From: Prorocentrum cordatum
Lineage: Eukaryota; Sar; Dinophyceae; Prorocentrales; Prorocentraceae
Direction of reading: 5' to 3'
Length of the DNA: 40,000 nt
NCBI GenBank assembly: GCA_963575745.1
Contig: CAUYUJ010022414.1
Span: forward strand, 80,937-120,936
Shown here in pieces: positions 28,001 through 37,807 of this stretch. The notes beneath the pieces were generated by a model, which saw only the letters and a list, made by a program, of their open reading frames with translations, did not search any database and had not been told where the DNA came from. The number at the start of each line of letters is the position of its first letter. The first letter of the stretch is position 1. The position numbers and the translations under genes were made by a program.

Positions 28001-30025
28001 GTGGGCAACGATGCCCCTAGAAGCCGATTGCAACGATGCTGGCGTCGCTCGTTCCCAGGAGCGCGCGGATCCATCGCGTACTTGCGGCTGCCAATGCGTT
28101 CGCGCTTGCAGACTCTCATGCAATACTTACGTACACAGTTTGATGAGATGTCGTTGGATGCGTCGGAGATCCTACAGAGCTTGCTGCTCATTATTACAAG
28201 ATGTCCACTTCCAACACCAGTGTCAACCGACAGGCTTTGGGATGAGCTGACGCGATGTGTCCCGGACATCTGTTGGTCAGAGCGCCGACGCGCTGACGTG
28301 GTCCCCATTGTCCCATTCGTGTGTGAGGTGTGGACGAACGGGTTTGCCTGCGAGCCAGTCACCGTGCGCAACATTATGGAGATGGTTGTGACGACACGTT
28401 ATAGCCGCACGAACTGTTGGCCACACCCGCTATGCGGCATTGGTTCCAACGCCTATTTCGTGACTTTTAATTATCTACCACGTCTGACTCGGTCACGGCT
28501 CTAAGCATGCATACTGCCAGGATGCAGGTGTTGCCATTTTTCCGTGAGCCCTGCGTATGTTGCATGTTGTTATATTTTCCCATGCGAAACGAATTCAACA
28601 ATTGTAGCGCGCCCGCGAGGTATGTTACCCGACTTGATGTAATCTCTCATGGTGGCCTGAACCCGGCAGCCTCTCCGATCAAGTCTCACAGTCATGGAAT
28701 TGCGAGTCCGTCCGTTCTCCGATTCTATCATTTCGTGATCATTACCGGCGTCGCGTCCAAAAAAAGGCATCGTTACATTAGGGCACATACTCAGCATGCG
28801 AGCGCCGAGTTGTGGACGAGCATGGCGAATCAGAACAGCACGCCCGAACACCACGTAGCAAAGGACGTCTACATTCGCATGACACAGAGCGGCGCAGCTC
28901 GCGCTGCCGGGGCGTTGTCCTCGGGGTTCCGAACAACGAACCGAACCAAAGATCTCTTATTGCGACGCGTATCGCTGCATGTTGTGCATCGCGCGCGCGA
29001 CACAAAATCTTCGGGGATAGGTCCTGTCACAGGCGGGCGGAGCATCGCATGGGGCACGACGGATCGCGCGACAAGGACACCTCACAGGAGCGCGGCATGC
29101 CACATGAGCAACAGGGCACACGGCACACCAAATGAGAAGGAGCACGGCGAACCATACAACACCAAGGACGACTGGAAGACCATAAACCACCGGCAGGCTA
29201 CCGCATCGCGCCTGACCACAGGAGCACAACAGATGCCGGAACAAATCGCACCATTTGAGCACGGCAAGGCGCGCAGGCACTGCAGATTTCGCACGTCAAT
29301 TGCATGTTTTTCTTGCTGGTAATTTGGCGAGCTGCTCTTGATAGCCTTCGCGGTCTTCGGCCGCCCACATCGCTATGTGTCGTTCGCGCATGTGTCTTAC
29401 AGCTCAGAGTGGGCGTCGTTAGCGACGCGATCGGCGCGATCGCGGCATCTCTCTGCTCTCGGCAATCAAAAACCTTTCCAGTGACTGGCTTCCTTTCGCA
29501 CGCGGCCTCGAAGCAAGCTGGCCCGAAACTTCGAGGTGATCTCGCGACCCCTGGCTTCACTATTGTGCGTCGAGCGCAGCGTCTGCAAGCGTGCTCTGCC
29601 CGCGTATCGATCGCGATAATCTCGCTATTTTCGTCGCGCTCGCCGAAGGACCCACATCCGTGAGGAGTTCAAAGGCAACCTGCGCCATTGCGGTGAAGCC
29701 AACGCAAATCAGCCAACGCAGATCATACATGCCCCCCAATGCACTAGGGGGTCTAGACGACGCACTGCCTCTCGGGTTGTTACGCTTCTACATCCCGATC
29801 ACCCGGGCGATGACCATGCAAATCTACTCTCGCTATCGTGCTTTTCAGGAACACTGGTTGAATAGACGGGCGCGGATAACGCGCGCGACCGTCCCCGACG
29901 ACATTGTGATTGCATAGTTCGATATTGCAAGCATGTTGGGTGGTCTGATTTTCCGGGACAGCGCTGGGCCGGCACCGTGCCCGCTTGAAATATGGCGCGA
30001 ACTAGCAGGCGCGCGGAGACCCGGA
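28001..30025. other. Anonymous sequence with an inverted GCCGTGCTCC block at 29085-29270
   Basis: Open frames at 27980-28504, 28507-29322 (ATG start) and 29591-29917 (all plus) show no motif I recognise. The second runs through reverse-orientation GAGCACGGC repeats. I therefore do not call any of them a gene, though 27980-28504 reads more like protein than the rest. Confidence 0.45.
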
Positions 30026-30029
30026 AGCG

Positions 30030-30240
30030 TCGTAGAGTTCGCGTCTAGCGGCGTTCCCCAAAAAGCACTGCAGAGAGGGAGCGTTGCACAGCATTCTCCC
30101 CGGAGGCACTGCAGGGCTTGCTTTTTGCAGTGTTCCCGGAAAGCGCTGTAGAGTCAGCGTCTCGCGGCATTCCTCTCGGAAGCATTGTAGAGCTTGCGCC
30201 TCGCAGCGTCCCCTCGGGAGCGCGGCAGAGTTTGCGCGCC
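30030..30240. repeat. Tandem repeat of about 37-41 bp, five diverged units
   Basis: Units share AGCGTTC[C/T]C, then GAAGCACTG[C/T]AGAG[C/T]TTGCG and a CTCGC box, with starts near 30030, 30071, 30111, 30150 and 30187. It abuts the next GCCGTGCTCC block. Confidence 0.75.
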
Positions 30241-30700
30241 CCTGGTGTTTGTTCTGCCGTGCCCCTTCGCTCTTGGGACTTATTACGCCGCGCCCCCTTT
30301 TTTCTTTCTTCTTTTGATTTTTTTGTTTTTTCTTTTGTTTCCCTTTCCTTTCGTTTTTTTCTGCCGTGCTCCGTAGCTCTTGGAGTCTATCTTGCCGTGC
30401 TCTTGTTTTTTCTTTCTGCCGAGCTCCTTCTGTCTTGGGGCCCATTATGTCGTGTCCCTGACCTCTCGGCGTTTATTACGCCCCGTTCATGGTGCTTTTT
30501 TGTCCGGCCGTGCTCCGTCGCACTTGCGGCCTATTCTGCCGTGGTCCTGGTTTTTTCTTCGGCCGTGCTCCCTGGTTCTTGGGGTCTGTTCTGGCATGTT
30601 CCGGGTGCTTTTCTGCCGTGCTTTCTCGCTATTGGGGCCGAATCTGCCGTGCTCCTTAGCTGTCTGGGTCAGTGATGCCGGGGCTTTTTTCTGTTGTGTG
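30240..30700 (+). repeat. GCCGTGCTCC tandem repeat, block 4 (plus orientation)
   Basis: The same two-part unit as 26920-27580, with T-rich spacers at 30298-30360 and more divergence. Units include CTGCCGTGCTCCGTAGCTCT and variants. Confidence 0.8.
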
Positions 30701-30856
30701 TTTGTTGTTCCTTCTGTTTTCATTTTTATGTGTTTTCCGCCGTGCTCTGCAGCTCGTGGATTTGTTCCCAACCATCCGGCGGTGTTGGGTCCTCGTTTTG
30801 AAGAGACGGTGCCCCGCGTTCCCCCTCCTTCCTTCCTCCCGCTGCCTCCTCCCCCC

Positions 30857-30883
30857 TCCCATCATCATCATCATCATCATCAA
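30857..30883. repeat. (ATC)n microsatellite at the satellite edge
   Basis: A run of about eight CAT/ATC triplets immediately before the first 90-bp satellite unit. Confidence 0.9.
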
Positions 30884-32252
30884 CACCCATTTCGGCACAC
30901 CCCTCACACGTTTCGTGGCTCCATAGGGAGCTCCACCGAAGGCCCCAGTGCCCGCGGCCGCATGCGTCCCCCACACCCATTTCGGCACACCCCTCACACG
31001 TTTCGTGGCTCCATAGGGAGCTCCACCGAAGGCCCCAGTGCCCGCGGCCGCATGCGTCCCCCACACCCATTTCGGCACACCCCTCACACGTTTCGTGGCT
31101 CCATAGGGAGCTCCACCGAAGGCCCCAGTGCCCGCGGCCGCATGCGTCCCCACACCCATTTCGGCACACCCCTCACACGTTTCGTGGCTCCATAGGGAGC
31201 TCCACCGAAGGCCCCAGTGCCCGCGGCCGCATGCGTCCCCCACACCCATTTCGGCACACCCCTCACACGTTTCGTGGCTCCATAGGGAGCTCCACCGAAG
31301 GCCCCAGTGCCCGCGGCCGCATGCGTCCCCCACACCCATTTCGGCACACCCCTCACACGTTTCGTGGCTCCATAGGGAGCTCCACCGAAGGCCCCAGTGC
31401 CCGCGGCCGCATGCGTCCCCCACACCCATTTCGGCACACCCCTCACACGTTTCGTGGCTCCATAGGGAGCTCCACCGAAGGCCCCAGTGCCCGCGGCCGC
31501 ATGCGTCCCCCACACCCATTTCGGCACACCCCTCACACGTTTCGTGGCTCCATAGGGAGCTCCACCGAAGGCCCCAGTGCCCGCGGCCGCATGCGTCCCC
31601 CACACCCATTTCGGCACACCCCTCACACGTTTCGTGGCTCCATAGGGAGCTCCACCGAAGGCCCCAGTGCCCGCGGCCGCATGCGTCCCCCACACCCATT
31701 TCGGCACACCCCTCACACGTTTCGTGGCTCCATAGGGAGCTCCACCGAAGGCCCCAGTGCCCGCGGCCGCATGCGTCCCCCACACCCATTTCGGCACACC
31801 CCTCACACGTTTCGTGGCTCCATAGGGAGCTCCACCGAAGGCCCCAGTGCCCGCGGCCGCATGCGTCCCCCACACCCATTTCGGCACACCCCTCACACGT
31901 TTCGTGGCTCCATAGGGAGCTCCACCGAAGGCCCCAGTGCCCGCGGCCGCATGCGTCCCCCACACCCATTTCGGCACACCCCTCACACGTTTCGTGGCTC
32001 CATAGGGAGCTCCACCGAAGGCCCCAGTGCCCGCGGCCGCATGCGTCCCCCACACCCATTTCGGCACACCCCTCACACGTTTCGTGGCTCCATAGGGAGC
32101 TCCACCGAAGGCCCCAGTGCCCACGGCCGCATGCGTCCCCCACACCCATTTCGGCACACCCCTCACACGTTTCGTGGCTCCATAGGGAGCTCCACCGAAG
32201 GCCTCAGCGCCGCCGCCCGCATGCGTCACCCCCACCCATTTCGGCACACCCC
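30883..32252. repeat. 90-bp satellite array, 15 units plus a diverged terminal unit
   Basis: The unit contains CACCCATTTCGGCACACCCC, TCACACGTTTCGTGGCTCC, ATAGGGAGCTCCACCGAAGG and CCCCAGTGCCCGCGGCCGCA (NotI-type GCGGCCGC). Units are almost identical. One has lost a C near 31148, one has A for G near 32123, and the last (32195-32252) is clearly diverged. Because 90 is a multiple of three and the unit lacks stops in several frames, frames of up to about 500 codons run through it on both strands. They are artefacts. Confidence 0.97.
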
Positions 32253-32270
32253 CCGCATTTCTCGCACGGC

Positions 32271-32738
32271 AGGGTCATCACCACGGTGGCGTGCCAGGGG
32301 CGCACCATGCGCGAAGGCGACGGGGCGGGGGAACGGCGCTCCGGGGGCGGCCAGACCTCCGGGGCGCGAGCAGTCCGCGGCCAGACCATCTCTCGGTCCT
32401 GTGGACTCTCGCCCTGGGCCGTCGGCTGCCCGGCGCGCTGCTCCCTCGGTCGACGTCGCCCAGGCGTGATCCTGGATTGCGGCCGCCACGAGGTAGGGAA
32501 CGGCAAGAAGGAGGACGACGACTGGTGGCTGGAGCTCCACGCGCTGCTCTCGCGCGCCACGCGCCACGAGGACCTCCTGCTCATGCGGGCGCCGCGCATC
32601 GAGTTCTTCCTGGCAGGGCCGCCGCAGGGCTTGCGGAAGCAGCTGGAGCAGTTTGCGGCGCGCACGAAGCGGTGCAGGAGGGAAGCGACGGCCCTCGCCA
32701 GGGAGCTCGGCTTCACCGAGTTCATCCGCGAGGCCTGA
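32271..32738 (+). CDS. C-terminal exons of a helicase-like protein, with a GC-AG intron
   Basis: Exon A (about 32271-32316) reads GRVITTVACQGRTMRE, resembling motif V of superfamily-1 helicases. Exon B (32464-32738) continues VILDCGRHE, then WWLELHALLSRATRHEDLLL (motif VI type), RAPRIEFFLAGPPQGLRKQL, and ends GFTEFIREA with TGA at 32736-32738. Removing 32317-32463 joins E-G-V without a frame change. In SF1/Pif1-like helicases these motifs couple ATP hydrolysis to DNA unwinding. Only the last part of such a gene is present. The Walker A and B parts are not in the window, and the 90-bp satellite lies directly upstream. Exon A's start is set by an AG (GGCAG) before GGTCATC. The family assignment is by eye. 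Confidence 0.5.
   Translation, partial: RVITTVACQGRTMREGDGAGERRSGGGQTSGARAVRGQTISRSCGLSPWAVGCPARCSLGRRRPGVILDCGRHEVGNGKKEDDDWWLELHALLSRATRHEDLLLMRAPRIEFFLAGPPQGLRKQLEQFAARTKRCRREATALARELGFTEFIREA
32317..32463 (+). other. Predicted 147-bp GC-AG intron
   Basis: The donor side is CGAAG|GCGACG and the acceptor side is GCCCAG|GCGTG. Both exon-intron borders carry the direct repeat AGGCG. GC donors and short border repeats are known features of dinoflagellate introns. The length is a multiple of three without stops, so the unspliced frame stays open. Confidence 0.5.
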
Positions 32739-32799
32739 CCTGAGGAGCGTCTCCCCCGAGCCGCGCCTTCTCTCGACTGCCCGACTAATTGTTTGGCCT

Positions 32800-33057
32800 C
32801 GCGCCGCGGACGACCCGCGCGCGTCGCTGGGACCCTCTCGGGGCGACCAGCGCGCGTCGCGGGAACTCCGTGCTGCGGGGGGCCCGGCGCCTCGTTCGCC
32901 CGTCGTCGCTCTGCCCAGCGGTCAGAGACTTGCCCGCTATCAGCCAGCCAGTTAGCTAGTCAGCTCTCTCTGCTTCGCGCAGCGGACGACCCGCGCGCGT
33001 CGCTGGGACCCCGCCCGGGGCGACCAGCGCGCGTCGCGGGGACTCCGCGCTGCGCTG
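32800..33057. repeat. Direct repeat of about 76-80 bp, two copies
   Basis: GCGGACGACCCGCGCGCGTC, then GCTGGGACCC ... GGGGCGACCAGCGCGCGTCG occurs at about 32805-32877 and again at about 32981-33055. About 100 bases of unrelated sequence lie between. No coding evidence. Confidence 0.85.
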
Positions 33058-33395
33058 CGCCCGCAGCCTTGGATTTTGGAGTGCGCGGGCAAAGAGGAAG
33101 GAAAAGAAGAGCCGAAAGCGGGCGCGATCCTCGCAAGAGGCGTGCCGACATGGGCGTCGCGACGTGCGGACGCTGCCGTCGGGGTTCCCGCGGAAGCTGC
33201 CTGCGGCGGCCACGCCCAGTGTCACGTGTGTTCGGACAGGCATGCTCGACACTTACACTAGGCGGTTCCATGATCGCATTCATGCAAATATATTCACTCG
33301 CGCGCAGACCCATTCATACTCAGATTCCCTCGCGCTCTGACTCACCCGCGTTCTTTCTCTCGTAATCAGATCTATCATATTCTTTTGCGTTGTGT
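33058..33395. other. Anonymous sequence, no gene seen
   Basis: G+C-rich, then mixed DNA. I recognise no motif on either strand. Confidence 0.45.
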
Positions 33396-33465
33396 ACCCC
33401 GCCACATTTCGGCACACCCCTCATGCGGTTCGTGGCCCCATCGGGAGCACCACCGAAGAAGATAC
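33396..33465. repeat. Solitary diverged monomer of the 90-bp satellite
   Basis: CATTTCGGCACACCCCTCA, then GGTTCGTGGCCCCATCGGGA and GCACCACCGAAG match the satellite unit in order with several substitutions. It lies about 1.15 kb beyond the array. This shows that the sequence also exists as a dispersed single copy. Confidence 0.85.
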
Positions 33466-33639
33466 TCACAATTGCGATACTCACAACTGCATATGGTTGG
33501 GTCCGCCGCCAGGATAATTTCTGCCCCGCTTCTCGTCGCATTCTGCCGCGCTCCATAGCTTGCGGGGCCTGCTCTGCCGCGCTCTTGTGCGCGCGCGTTT
33601 TCCCGGCGGAGCCGGGCGAATTTCCGCGCCCGCCGGTGA

Positions 33640-33682
33640 CTGATTGACTGATTGATTGACTGACTGACTGATTGCTTGGCTG
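33640..33682. repeat. (GACT/GATT)n tetranucleotide microsatellite
   Basis: TGACTGATTGACTGATTG and similar tetranucleotides for about 40 bases, leading into the minisatellite. The preceding 33500-33600 has degenerate TGCCGCGCTC copies of the GCCGTGCTCC repeat. Confidence 0.88.
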
Positions 33683-34745
33683 CACGTTAGGAGGGCGCCT
33701 CGAACAACGCATTTCAAACCGCTCGCGGGCGCGCAACCGCAACTGGGCGACGCATTTCGACGCGCCCGCGGGCGCGCAATTGCAACCGCTACTGGGCGAC
33801 GCGTTTCACACCGCCCGCGGGCGCGCAACCGCAACCGCACCTGGGCGACGCATTTCGACCCGCCCGCGGGCGCGCAACCGCAACTGGGCGACGCATTTCG
33901 ACCCGCCCGCGGGCGCGCGACCGCAACCGCAACTGGGCGACGCATTTCAATCCGCCCGCGGGCGCGCAACAGCAGCCGCAACTGGGCGACGCATTTCGAC
34001 CCGCCCAACCGCAACCGCAACTTGGGCGACGCATTTCAACCCGCCCGCGGGCGCGCAAGCGCAATTGGGCGACGCATTTCAATCCGCCCGCGGGCGCGCA
34101 ACCGCAAACGCAATTGGGCGACGCATTTCGACCCGCCCGCGGGCGCGCAACTGCAACCGCAACTGGGCGACGCATTTCAAACCCGCCCGCGGGCGCGCAA
34201 CCGCAACCGCAACTGGGCGACGCATCTCGACCCGCCCGCGGGCACGCAACCGCAACTGGGCGACGCATTTCGACCCGCCCGCGGGCGCGCGACCGCAACC
34301 GCAACTGGGCGACGCATTTCGACCCGCCCGCGGGCGCACAACCGCAGTCGCAACCGCGCCTGGGCGACGCATTTCGACCCACCCGCGGGCGCACAACCGC
34401 AACCGCAACTGGGCGACTCATTTCGACCCGCCCGCGGGCGCGCAACTGCAACCGCTACTGGGCGACACATTTCGACCCGCCCGCGAGCGCGCAACCGCGA
34501 CCGCGCCTGGGCGACGCATTTCAAACCCGCCCGCGGGCGCGCAACCGCAACTGCGCTGCGCATTTCGACGCGCCCGCGGGCGCGCAAGCGCAACCGCAAC
34601 TGCGCGACGCATTTCAACCCGCTCGCGGGCGCGCAACTGCAACCGCAACTGGGCGACACATCTCGACCCGCCCGCGGGCGCGCAACCGCAACTTGGCGAC
34701 GCATTTCAACCCGCCCGCGGGCGCGCAACTGCAACCGCGCCGCGC
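33683..34745. repeat. G+C-rich minisatellite (CCCGCCCGCGGGCGCGCAACCG), about 21-22 units
   Basis: Each unit joins TGGGCGACGCATTTCGACC, CGCCCGCGGGCGCGC and a variable number of (A)CCGCAA hexamers. Unit lengths therefore range from about 41 to 54 bases. The core CCCGCGGG is a palindrome. Frames on both strands stay open for up to 400 codons (peptides like RPRARNRNWATHF), with no sign that they are genes. Confidence 0.93.
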
Positions 34746-35190
34746 ACCTGCCGCCCTCCTCCAGGGGATCTCAAGCGGAGGAAGGGCGGGAGGGAGATGG
34801 GAGGGGGGGGAGGGAGGCGGGAGGGAGGGCGAAGCAGGGGGGGGGGGAGAGGAGACGGAGGGAGGGTGGAGGGATCACAATGATTGGGGGCGGACAACTT
34901 GTGCCCCCCCCCCGTCTTGCGCAAATGGGTCTCCGCAAGGCTCCAGGCCCTGGATTCCTTATCCAAGGCCTCCACGGTCTGCTAGCGGGATGGGTGGGTT
35001 AACCGCCCCCGACGGGGGAGACGAGGCTTTGACAGGAGCGGCCCGTTGCACCGCCTAGTTTGAAGTTGGGGGGGCGATGCCGCGGGGATCGATTGTGCGT
35101 TCCCCCGCGCGCAAGCTTCCCGCGGATGTAGGCGCATCGGCGCCGTCTTATTCGCGCAGCCTGCCGCGTCTTATTCATGATCTGGCGCAG
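34746..35190. other. GGGA-rich tract and anonymous sequence
   Basis: 34770-34870 is a G/A-rich tract (GGGAGGGAGG). 34880-35190 is unremarkable. The frame from 35077 (ATG) reads through into the GAG repeat downstream and gives an acidic low-complexity tail, which I do not accept as a gene. Confidence 0.5.
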
Positions 35191-35194
35191 GAGC

Positions 35195-35395
35195 ACGTGG
35201 AGGAGGAGGGGGAGGAGGTGAGGGAGGAGGTAAGGGAGGAGGAAGAGGAGGAGGAGCAGCAAGACGAGGAGGATAATCAGAAGGAGGAGGAGGGGCAGCA
35301 GCAGGACGAGGAGGAGGAGGAGGAGGACCAGGATGGCATGGCCAGGAGGAGGAGGATCAGGAGGAGGAGGAGGACGATGGGGAGGGGATGCCAGG
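35195..35395. repeat. GAG/GGA purine microsatellite
   Basis: GGAGGAGGAGGGGGAGGAGG-type runs with occasional CAGCAG and GACGAG. Similar in kind to 1565-1910. Confidence 0.92.
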
Positions 35396-35988
35396 GTGGT
35401 GCTGCTTGAGAAGGTGCACGAGCAGGTGCTCGTTGCGGATGACGGTGGTGGGTGGGGTGGTGGACGTCGAGGAGGATATGGGGGTAGAGGTGGATGTCCT
35501 CCTCGCGGCCTCCGGGCGTGACCCGCACTTCTCCGCCGGGACATTGCAGCGGGGAGTCCACCTTCCACGCTGCTGCCTCGCTTTTGGAGCTCATTCCGTC
35601 GTGCCCTGTAGTTATTGGGGCGTGCCTGCCGTGTTCCGCCTTCCGTGCAAATGTCAATGTTCGTCTTCCCTCCCTGTCTTTTGTCACGTCGCTATGATCA
35701 TGCGGGGCGCTCGGTCTGGGTTTTCGAACGCGCGCAGCTTTTAATCCAGCTGCCTGTTGCAAATCCCGCCACCGCGCCAGCCCAATTGTCTCGATGGTTT
35801 TCGCGCGAGGGGGCGCAGATGTCCGAGCCTGCGATTTACTGTAATTCGTAATACGATGATGACGGTGATAATGATGATTGAAATTATTTGTTGACGGTGA
35901 TGACGCCGATGACGGGGAGGAGCGGAATTGGTTGGATTTTTTTGGTTTTTGGGAATCAGTTTTGTATCCTCTTCGGTCGAGTTTTGTG
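35396..35988. other. Anonymous sequence, no gene seen
   Basis: Contains one weak GCCGTGCTCC repeat copy at 35580-35640 and GATGATGAC triplets near 35850-35915. No motif recognised. Confidence 0.45.
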
Positions 35989-36530
35989 GTTTCCTGGGGC
36001 CTCATTTGGATTTCTTGGGGGCCTCTTGGGGTCCTCTTGGGGTCCTTTTGGGGTCTTTTTGGGCGCCTGTTGGGGCCGCCTGGGTCTTGGGGGCGTGTCG
36101 GGGCCTCCTGGCGAGTCTCTTGGGGCGGGGGGCTGTGCTTTTCGGTTCGTGGTCCTCCTCGTGGGCCTCTCTTGGAGCCGTTCTGGGCCCTCGGTAGGCC
36201 GTCTTGGGCGCCTCTTCGGCTGTCTTGGGACCTTTTTGGGGGTCTCTAGGGCCGCCTGGGGGCTGTGCTGGATGCATTTTGGGTTGTTTTGGAGCGTCGG
36301 AAAACAGAAATTGCGAATATTCAAAAAGCTTCCAAACACTCCACTGGACAATGGGCGATGTTGGCTTGTCGGGGCTCTCTGGGGGCGCCTCGTGGGGTTC
36401 CCTTGCAGCGCTTTGGTGGCCCCTCGGGCCATGTTGGGGTCGTTTCGCACGTCTTGGGGCGGTCCCTGGGCGTCCCGGGGTCCTCTCGGGCCGTTTCGGC
36501 GGCCTTGTGGGGCCCTCTTTGGTCCATCGC
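35989..36530. repeat. CTTGGGG-type minisatellite, block 3
   Basis: GGCCTCTTGGGGTCCTCTTG-type reiterations, degenerate, interrupted by a non-repetitive A+T-richer spacer at 36297-36362. Block 2 has a comparable spacer. The minus strand is open across 36002-36727 (P/R/K/A-rich). Confidence 0.75.
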
Positions 36531-37110
36531 GGCGCGGATTTGTAGAATGTCTGGAGCGGCCGCGGCCTCGGCAGAGGGGGCGGCGCGCGCAGGCCAGCGC
36601 GCAGAGTGGGAAAAGGGGCTCCTGCAGAAGGCTTGCAGGAAACCCACCAGACCAGAATCCGGCATTCTAGCGCGCCCCGGCTTGCCAGGGAACGCCGCGG
36701 CGGATACCACACTGCATCTGCTGCCACTCGTCGGCTCGAGGTTGAGGGCGTGCTCTCGATAGCCTTCTTGAGATGTGCAACAACGAATCACTCGCGGGGC
36801 GTCGCATGCATGGGTTCCTCCGGTCAGCTCGAAGGGATTTTGGAAACAAGCTTGGTATAGGCTGGGTCGGGACGAAAGTGCCGCTTGGCAAGGCGTACCC
36901 TCGGCCAGAGGATACAGCGAAACGACTATTGCATGTTTTTCCGACGTGGTCCGGCCAGCGCCGTTGGACCGGGTCCCCAATTCGTCGTTGCCGCCCGCAG
37001 TGCGTCAACATAGGTTTCCCTTTTTTTTGCAAAAAATGCACGTCTGCCCCTTCGCGAGCTCGTCACGCGCAGCCAGAATATGCGAAAAGGTGTTCGACGC
37101 AGTTGGTTCG
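36531..37110. other. Anonymous sequence, no gene seen
   Basis: An ATG-initiated plus-strand frame of 239 codons begins at 36773 and runs to 37492, but it overlaps a more protein-like frame on the other strand and has no recognised motif. Confidence 0.4.
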
Positions 37111-37114
37111 GATG

Positions 37115-37807
37115 TTATTTTCCCGACATGATTGCAACGAAAGAGCACACTTCCAATCGTGCTCGTATGTTTGCGAGCCTACGCTCGAAGTCATCAGTTT
37201 TCCCACGAAGTATGCGCCATTCAAGGACAACCTGCTCGCGGCCTGGAAATCCGCACGTCGCCCTAGAACTGAAGCCCTGGACGGTCGGGCGGCGGTCTTG
37301 CGAGACGTTCCTGTCCGGGCGGCGCACTTGACGGCGGCCGCGACTATCGAGCAAACATGGGTCGACAACGCTGGGCGGAGCGTTAACGTTGAAAACCTTA
37401 GTCGTTGTGGCATTATCAAGAAAGCAATGAATCGTCCCCGGCATGTGTGCCCACCACACGGACAAGAAGAACACATGGAATATTGCGTGTAAGGAGGCCT
37501 CCGCGGCAGCTGCAATAACCAAAATGACTCGGTTGATCAGAGGTTGATCCGCTTTTCGACAAGCAGCACCGAATGCTTCCACGTCATGCGACGAGTGGGT
37601 GACGTCGATTCGGGATGCTGTGGCTGCGTTGAGATATTGAAAACATCCAGTTCCGTTGTTGCCAAGGCAGCCTGTCATCGCAAAACCGACGGAGCAGACG
37701 TATTTCATTATTTTGACTCTTCGCGCTCTCTTCGCGCATCCGCGCTGGGCAGAGTCCTGCGCGCCGATGTCTTTCAACGACGTTCCCGTCACCACTTTCT
37801 TCGACAT
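37115..37807 (-). CDS. Hypothetical 230-residue ORF, possible RNase H-like retroelement fragment
   Basis: ATG at 37807-37805 on the minus strand, stop at 37115. The central part reads INRVILVIAAAAEASLHAI, then FHVFFLSVWW and GTIHCFLDNATTTKVFN. A Glu followed about 30 residues later by hydrophobic-LDN recalls the E and D of RNase H in dinoflagellate retroelements (motifs like FIDN), but the closing NPAD-PSR box is missing. The last 80 residues are Arg-rich and read as nonsense. Third codon positions are less G/C-biased than in the copia gag and pol genes. It could be a decayed retroelement piece or chance. Confidence 0.25.
   Translation of the reverse strand: MSKKVVTGTSLKDIGAQDSAQRGCAKRARRVKIMKYVCSVGFAMTGCLGNNGTGCFQYLNAATASRIDVTHSSHDVEAFGAACRKADQPLINRVILVIAAAAEASLHAIFHVFFLSVWWAHMPGTIHCFLDNATTTKVFNVNAPPSVVDPCLLDSRGRRQVRRPDRNVSQDRRPTVQGFSSRATCGFPGREQVVLEWRILRGKTDDFERRLANIRARLEVCSFVAIMSGK

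Noticed and set aside
28507-29322. ATG-initiated 271-codon ORF
   Set aside because: It runs through reverse-orientation GAGCACGGC repeats and has no recognisable motif or codon bias.
30656-32738. Very long open frames through the 90-bp satellite on both strands (up to about 500 codons)
   Set aside because: The unit length is a multiple of three without stops in those frames, so they are products of the repeat. Only the non-repetitive helicase-like end was kept.
33672-35058. Overlapping open frames of 180-400 codons in the G+C-rich minisatellite
   Set aside because: Several frames on both strands are open at once, with R/P/A/N/Q repeats only.
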